From Hansfordia pulvinata (Eukaryota > Ascomycota > Sordariomycetes > Xylariales): DNA of 64,000 bases. The position numbers and the translations under genes were made by a program. The stretch covers positions 992,001-1,056,000 of the forward strand of contig BJKQ01000005.1 in assembly GCA_006538405.1 (NCBI GenBank), given 5' to 3'. This document shows positions 58,914-64,000 of the stretch, piece by piece; the stretch's first letter is position 1, and each line of letters begins with the position of its first letter. Under the pieces are notes generated by a model. The model ran no database searches. It was not told where the DNA came from and saw nothing but the letters and a program-made list of their open reading frames with translations.

Positions 58914-61900
58914 GGTGTGTATTCCGTTGCTGGCGTCGCTCGTCGTAAAAGTTGGTGTGGTGTTTCGGCCGGAAAGGCCCAAAGGGCGATTCCTTGTCCT
59001 GCGGCTCCTCAGCAACCCCGGAGCGTACCGACAGCAAAGCTAGGATACTGGGGCCGGGGAACACAGATCAGTAAGGGCAGCAGGCTCGGAAAGGCAATTG
59101 AAGCTGAGGTGGTGTCGATGATCACTCGGTTTTGTCGAGCAACAGCCAAAGTCTCGAGAAGGGGGAGTAGCATCGGGCAGCTGTGGGAAGATGGGGAGGT
59201 CTGACAGGTGTGCGAGAAACCACCCACCAGCCGTTTGTACTAACCAGTAGCCAGTCTTTAGCTCTTGGGGGGACCAGCGCGTTGGCCACTGGGTCTGCGC
59301 CGTTCTGGTGAGCTAGTAGCTAACCACTGACCCAGCAGCTACTGGTGGTCGAAATGGGCCCCAGCAACAACGGTGCCTGCTACCCACATGAGATTGGTGC
59401 CGCAACTGGACGGGTATTCGGGCGGTAGACGAGGCTCGTCGTCGAGGACGCGCGAGGCGATCAGGCCGCGCCGATTTGGTGATGCCGAGGGTGGCAGAGA
59501 GGAGACGACACCGGGGGAAGGCTGAGTAACTAAGGTACATGAAGCTGGAGCCAGGGCCAGGACCAGGACCAGGGCAGAGCAAGGGCCAGGACCGGCCGTG
59601 GGAGCGGCAGTGGCAGCAGGAACGGGGACACGGACGAGGACGGGGATGGGATGGGAAGCGGGAGAGCGGTGGCAGAAGCCAGAAGGCCGCTGCAAGGGGC
59701 CCAGGTCTTAGGTTGGTGGTGCCGGACAGGGCGGAGGATGAGATGGGGAGGTGGTGGTTGAGCGGCGGCGGCCGATCCGGGGAGGGAAAAAGAACCAATG
59801 GAACCCACGGAGAACCAGAAGACCGACCGGGGGTAGGCGCGACGCATGGAACCTGCGCGGGAGTTCAGGCCCAGGCAAAGGCAATGCCATACAGGAAGGA
59901 GCACGGGCTTCAGGGCTCGGGGTTCGGGGCGGTGGCGGCGCAAGGGGCCAGGCGGGCGACGGAGAAGGGGCGGCCGCGTGTATATGAATGAAAGGTGCTC
60001 GTTAGGTTACAGGTAAGGTTAGGTAGGTAGGTACATTAGGTAAGTAACCACAGCACCCGTCTCACGCCTTCTTCGCGCGATGGCTTCAATTGCCCGCACG
60101 CCTCATTTGCACAGCCCTCATTTTGTCACCCAGGCTAAGACGCGGTCGTCGCGCTGGGACCGTCCGGCTTTTTCGAGAGGTATGTAGCGAGGCACTCCGC
60201 GTTGGGTACAGTGACTAATGAAATAATAATAGCGAACAGCCCCCATTTGAACGGCGGGGGTGCTGACGGGGGGTTTCACTTGCGGGCGCGAACGACGATC
60301 CTATAATTGCGATTATTATTATTATTATTATTATTGCTATTATTATTATTATTGTCATTATCATTGTTAACATTGCGGTTTCAATGGTCTGGGCACCGAA
60401 CCCCAGAGCCATAGCCACAACCTCTCTCTGCGCGCATGATGAGTACGAATACTCGTATGCCCCTCCCCCTCCCGCGTTCGTCAGCGTCAAACCAGCATCG
60501 CCCCTGACGTCGGTCGTTCGCGCGAGAACCAGGGGGAGTACCGCTGTTCAGGATAGGATCGCAATCGCTGGCCACAACAGAGCTTGGCTTGGATGATCCA
60601 TCGACCGCATACAGCCCTGTCGGCCTGGGATTTGCCCGACTGGTATCCGATGTGACTGGCGCCCTACTCCGTCCTTCGACGCCGACGCGAGTGGCAGGCA
60701 GGTCATAGAATAAGTGCCCGATCTCGAGCGAGAGCCCCTGCATGAAATTAGGGGAACCATGGACCACCTCACAGCCGCCCCCCAGCTATCCCCGACTGGG
60801 GCCACACCGCGAGAACAAAGTACGGACAGGTACTCACACGCACATGGAACGCCACCTACCCTCTGCTCGGTGCTCGAATGCAGCCAGCGGTCTCCAGGGG
60901 AGGCGACGAGGGGTTCACGGAGAGGGGCCGGGTCGGGCGGGCTTGACGAATACTCCGCGCCCTGCAGTAAAGAACGAGTGCCAACATCAATCAATATCCG
61001 GCACCAGCGACGACGGCCAGGTACTACCTACCTACCGAACAACTCACGAGTAGTTGTTAGTTGGCTGCTGCCCGGCATCCAGCTACTCCGAATGCGGTTC
61101 CCAACTTGACTTGGCGCATACGCCTCTGCACCGGTCCACGCCTCGTGCTTCCGCGCTGTGTCTGATGCCGATGGTTCAATGTTGAGGAGTGCGCACATAT
61201 TTGGTCAGCAGCAGCAGCGATGGCGGCGGCGGCGGCAGCAGCCGTCACTGACCCCTGAATGCGCTGGTCGTGCCTCAAGGCTAGGTACCTACATTACCTA
61301 CCACAAAACGATCCAGGCATTTTTCTCTACTCGTGTGCGCCGACTGTCGGTACCTAGGGAAAGCACGACAGTCTCACACAGGAGGGAGGGCATTGTCCGT
61401 GGTCCTTTGGCGGCAGCCCAGGGCGCCGGGCGTACGAGGATGAGACGGCAGGGATCGTCCCTGTGCCCGTGCGAGCGAGCACGCGCAAATCATGGCTTCT
61501 CTCTACCTGATGCAAGCGCTCGGGCAGATCAAGCAACCTCATCACGCTTGCTACGATCCAAGACGCCGCGAACAGGATGGCAGCGTAGCATACTCGTACA
61601 CCGAGCCTTGCGATCTGCTCGTACGGCAACCGACATCCATGGCAGGCCTGCGCGACACATGCCTGCTGCGATGGACCCTGTACGACACACGCCCAGACGT
61701 CTTACTTGGCCGCCTGGAGACAGTTCAGTTCAGCTCCGGGGCTTACGCGACCAATGGTATGCCTGCTGCCAAGTCCAGGGATCACCGGCGCGCTCCCCTC
61801 CAGCTCCGTCTCCTTTTCTAGAATTTCCACAGTATGCGCGATGATGCTCGCGCACCGGCCAGGTACGAGTATGTAAGCGTGATAAGGTAGGCACCTTAGG

Positions 61901-62422
61901 TGGTATTCGCAAATTCAACCACCTCGAGTCTTCCTGTCCACCGTCCAGGTCGAGCGTCACTCACAGGCCACCCGCAACAGTCTTATGTAATCCAGATCGC
62001 GCAGCACTGACAAACACACTTGTTTCTTGACTCCTCTGGATAGGTTTTTGCACGCAGTCCGACCTTGGAGCTCGTCTCGATCCTTACCTACCTCCTAATT
62101 TTATCTATCTTAGGTACTCGAACGTGTATCGAAGACGACCTGAGGTGAGGGTAGTGGTAGGTACTGGAGTACTCCATTCCTGAGCTCAGGCCGGTGGATC
62201 TAAGGTCCAGTGAAAGGGGATAGCCACCGTAGTCTAACCCAAGTTCGCATTTGCTGCACAAAAATTGCTTGCCTTGGGTACATGTATTACTGGCCGAGCG
62301 GCCATCGCGAATCGATATCAGAACGATATCACGATCGGTTGCCTGCAAACCGCCGCTTGTCTGACTTGTCACCTGCTGCTCAAACACTTTGCCCAGCAGC
62401 ACCAGGCAGATTTCCATCCATC
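58914..62422. other. Divergent intergenic region
   Basis: This 3.5-kb region lies between the divergent Kelch and dus3 starts. It holds CCAGGACCAGG-type repeats near 59550-59600, TAGGTAGGTAGGTA near 60010-60050, an (ATT)n microsatellite at 60311-60354 and TACTCGTA words near 60441, 61590 and 61864. No domain-bearing frame was found; 62369-63805 minus is the antisense shadow of dus3. Confidence 0.55.
60311..60354. repeat. (ATT)n microsatellite
   Basis: About fourteen ATT units with one GCT interruption. It is one of the few strongly AT-rich patches in the window. Confidence 0.9.
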
Positions 62423-64000
62423 ATGACCGACGCAGAAATGGGGGCACCCCCGGCGGCGCAGAGTGCGGCCCGCGATGCTTCGCCCTCCGATGACCAGCCG
62501 GCATCTAAGCGAGTCAAACTGGAGCGCGATGAAGCTCCCGCTGCGGCGAGCCTCCCCGCGCAACCGTCGGAGCGCAGGCGTGGAGTGGCGCCCATCAAAG
62601 CCGAGTAGGTGTCCACTCCATTCCATCACCCGCCTCGACGCTGACCATATCGCCCCAGGTTCATCGTCGACCCCTCGGCAGCCGCCAAGGCCGCCGTCGA
62701 CGACGACGCAGCCGAGGGCTCGATCGCCACCGATGACCCGGCCAACGGGAAGCCGGATCCCCGCGGCGACTCCCGCGGCGAGGGTCGGGGCGGCAAGAAG
62801 GACAAGGCCCGCAAGAAGCAGGGCGGGCAGAACCAGAACCGCTCGTACGGGCACTTTGAGGACAAGATCCGGCTCTGCGCCACGCGCACCTTCACCAACG
62901 AGTTCTCGCCCCGCGAGTGCAAGTTCGGCGACCGCTGCAACATGTGTCACGACCTGCGCAAGTACATGGCCGAGGGCCGCCGCGACGATCTCGACACGTT
63001 CGACGGCCAGTGCCCGATCTTCCTCAAGTACGGGCGCTGCGCCGCCGGCTGGAAATGCCGCTTCGTCAAGAGCCACTCCAAGGAGGTCGAGCATGACGAC
63101 GGCCGCAAGGAGCTGGTGCTCCTCTACAACAACGACAACAAAGACGACAGCAACAAAGACGACAGCAATGGCGGCAGTGGCGGCAGCGGCGGCGAGCCCA
63201 AGGACGACCCGGCGGCCGACGCCGACAAGCGTCCCGGCATCGTCAACGTCGTCTCGTCGGATGCCAAGTGGGACTTGGCGCGCAAGAAGACGCACTTGGC
63301 GAGGTCCGAGGCCTTCACCAAGTGGCAGGAGAAGGACACGGAGCTCACCAAGAAGCTGTACAACATGAAGAAGACGGAGGACGAGGGCGCCGACGCTGCC
63401 GAGCTGGCCGACCTGCGCGCCCAGTTCACGGACCCGCCCTTCAAATCGTCCGAGAAGCGCAAGCTCTACTTTGGCCGCGAGACGCCCGCCCTGGCCCCGC
63501 TGACGACGCAGGGGAATCTGCCCTTCCGCCGCCTGTGCGCGGAGCTGGGCGCGCAGTGCACGTACTCGGAGATGGCCATGGGCATGCCGCTGGTGCAGGG
63601 GCTCAAGGGCGAGTGGGCGCTTATGAAGGCCCACGAGGAGGAGCTCGCGGCGCCGCGGTACACGCCGTCCGCCGCGCCCGGGTCCTCCTCGGTGGTCCGG
63701 GGCTACGACAACGCGCGGGACCTCAAGTTCGGGGTGCAGATCTCGGGCAACCAGCCGTGGGTGGCGATGAAGGCGACCGAGGCGCTGACGATGAACGTCC
63801 CGCACCTGCGCCTCGTCGACCTCAACTGCGGCTGCCCGATCGACCTGGTGTTCCAGGCCGGCGCGGGGTCGGCGCTGCTGGACGCGCCGCCCAAGCTCGA
63901 GAAGATCATCCGGGGCATGAACGCCGTGTCCGGGGACGTGCCCATCACGGCCAAGATCCGCACGGGCGTGCGCGACGACAAGCCGACGGCGACCAAGATC
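62423..64000 (+). CDS. dus3: tRNA-dihydrouridine(47) synthase Dus3, 3' truncated by window
   Basis: Two exons are visible (62423-62604 and 62659 onward, intron 62605-62658), giving the first 508 residues; the gene runs off the window end, and fungal Dus3 is usually near 700. Residues 1-~60 are acidic and hydrophilic. Two CCCH-type zinc fingers lie at about 134-158 (FSPRECKFGDRCNMCH) and 179-200 (CPIFLKYGRCAAGWKC...H). These are diagnostic of Dus3 rather than other Dus enzymes. The flavin-binding TIM barrel begins near 345-365 (ALAPLTTQGNLPFRRLCAELGAQCTYSEMAM). The signature DLNCGCPIDL at 448-457 supplies the catalytic Cys453. TAKIRTGVRD near the end is the conserved phosphate/substrate-binding strand. 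Dus3 reduces U47 in the variable loop of cytoplasmic tRNAs using FMN and NAD(P)H. An Asn/Asp/Lys/Gly-rich insertion (NNDNKDDSNKDDSNGG) separates fingers and barrel. Confidence 0.95.

Noticed and set aside
59009..59015. Upstream start of the Kelch protein in the same frame
   Set aside because: The codon at this position is TTG on the minus strand, not ATG; the first true ATG is at 58913.
62369..63805. 478-codon minus-strand open frame
   Set aside because: It lies wholly antisense to dus3, whose zinc fingers and catalytic motif are unmistakable. The translation is Leu/Val/Arg-rich shadow caused by GC-biased third positions.

Overview
The window is nuclear DNA of a filamentous ascomycete (Pezizomycotina, most likely Sordariomycetes). 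The coding regions are GC-rich. Introns are short (mostly 48-150 bp) GT-AG introns that rejoin conserved protein families exactly in frame. Gene content is fungal housekeeping (Sfp1-type regulator, Rcf2, ATP synthase subunit g, Cdc20, TFIIA large subunit, Dus3). The spacers carry many short TACTCGTA/TACGAGTA and TAGGTACCTA words. I saw no bacterial operons, rRNA, convincing tRNA, CRISPR array or viral sequence.

Layout: (i) 0.18-6.9 kb is gene-dense: a helix-hairpin-helix protein of unknown function (-), a 73-residue zinc-binding protein (+), an isopenicillin-N-synthase-like 2-oxoglutarate/Fe(II) oxygenase (-) and ATP synthase subunit g (+). (ii) 6.9-9.9 kb is spacer, followed by a six-exon LaeA-like methyltransferase (-). 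(iii) 11.2-25.3 kb is a 14-kb stretch with no gene I can support; it contains a well-preserved 535-bp MITE with 53-bp inverted repeats and a 9-bp target duplication. (iv) 25.3-35.4 kb holds TFIIA large subunit (-, with an 872-bp intron), Cdc20 (-, intronless) and a Kelch-BTB protein (+). (v) 35.4-48.2 kb is a second, 12.8-kb gene desert rich in simple repeats. (vi) 48.2-64 kb holds the Sfp1-type zinc-finger regulator (+), Rcf2 (+), a Kelch-repeat protein (-) and the 5' two thirds or so of the tRNA dihydrouridine synthase Dus3 (+), cut by the window end.

The twelve genes do not form a pathway or a secondary-metabolite cluster. Several fall into loose functional groups (Atp20 and Rcf2 in the mitochondrial inner membrane; Toa1 and Sfp1 in transcription and growth control; Cdc20 in mitosis; Dus3 in tRNA modification), but they are separate transcription units, often divergent with 1-3.5 kb between starts. 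I found no clearly new biological system. The items most worth following up are the MITE, the dense palindromic TACTCGTA word family confined to spacers, the two GC-rich gene deserts, and gene-model problems in the Sfp1 homologue. All exon coordinates were placed by hand from splice signals and frame; nothing was checked against databases or transcripts.
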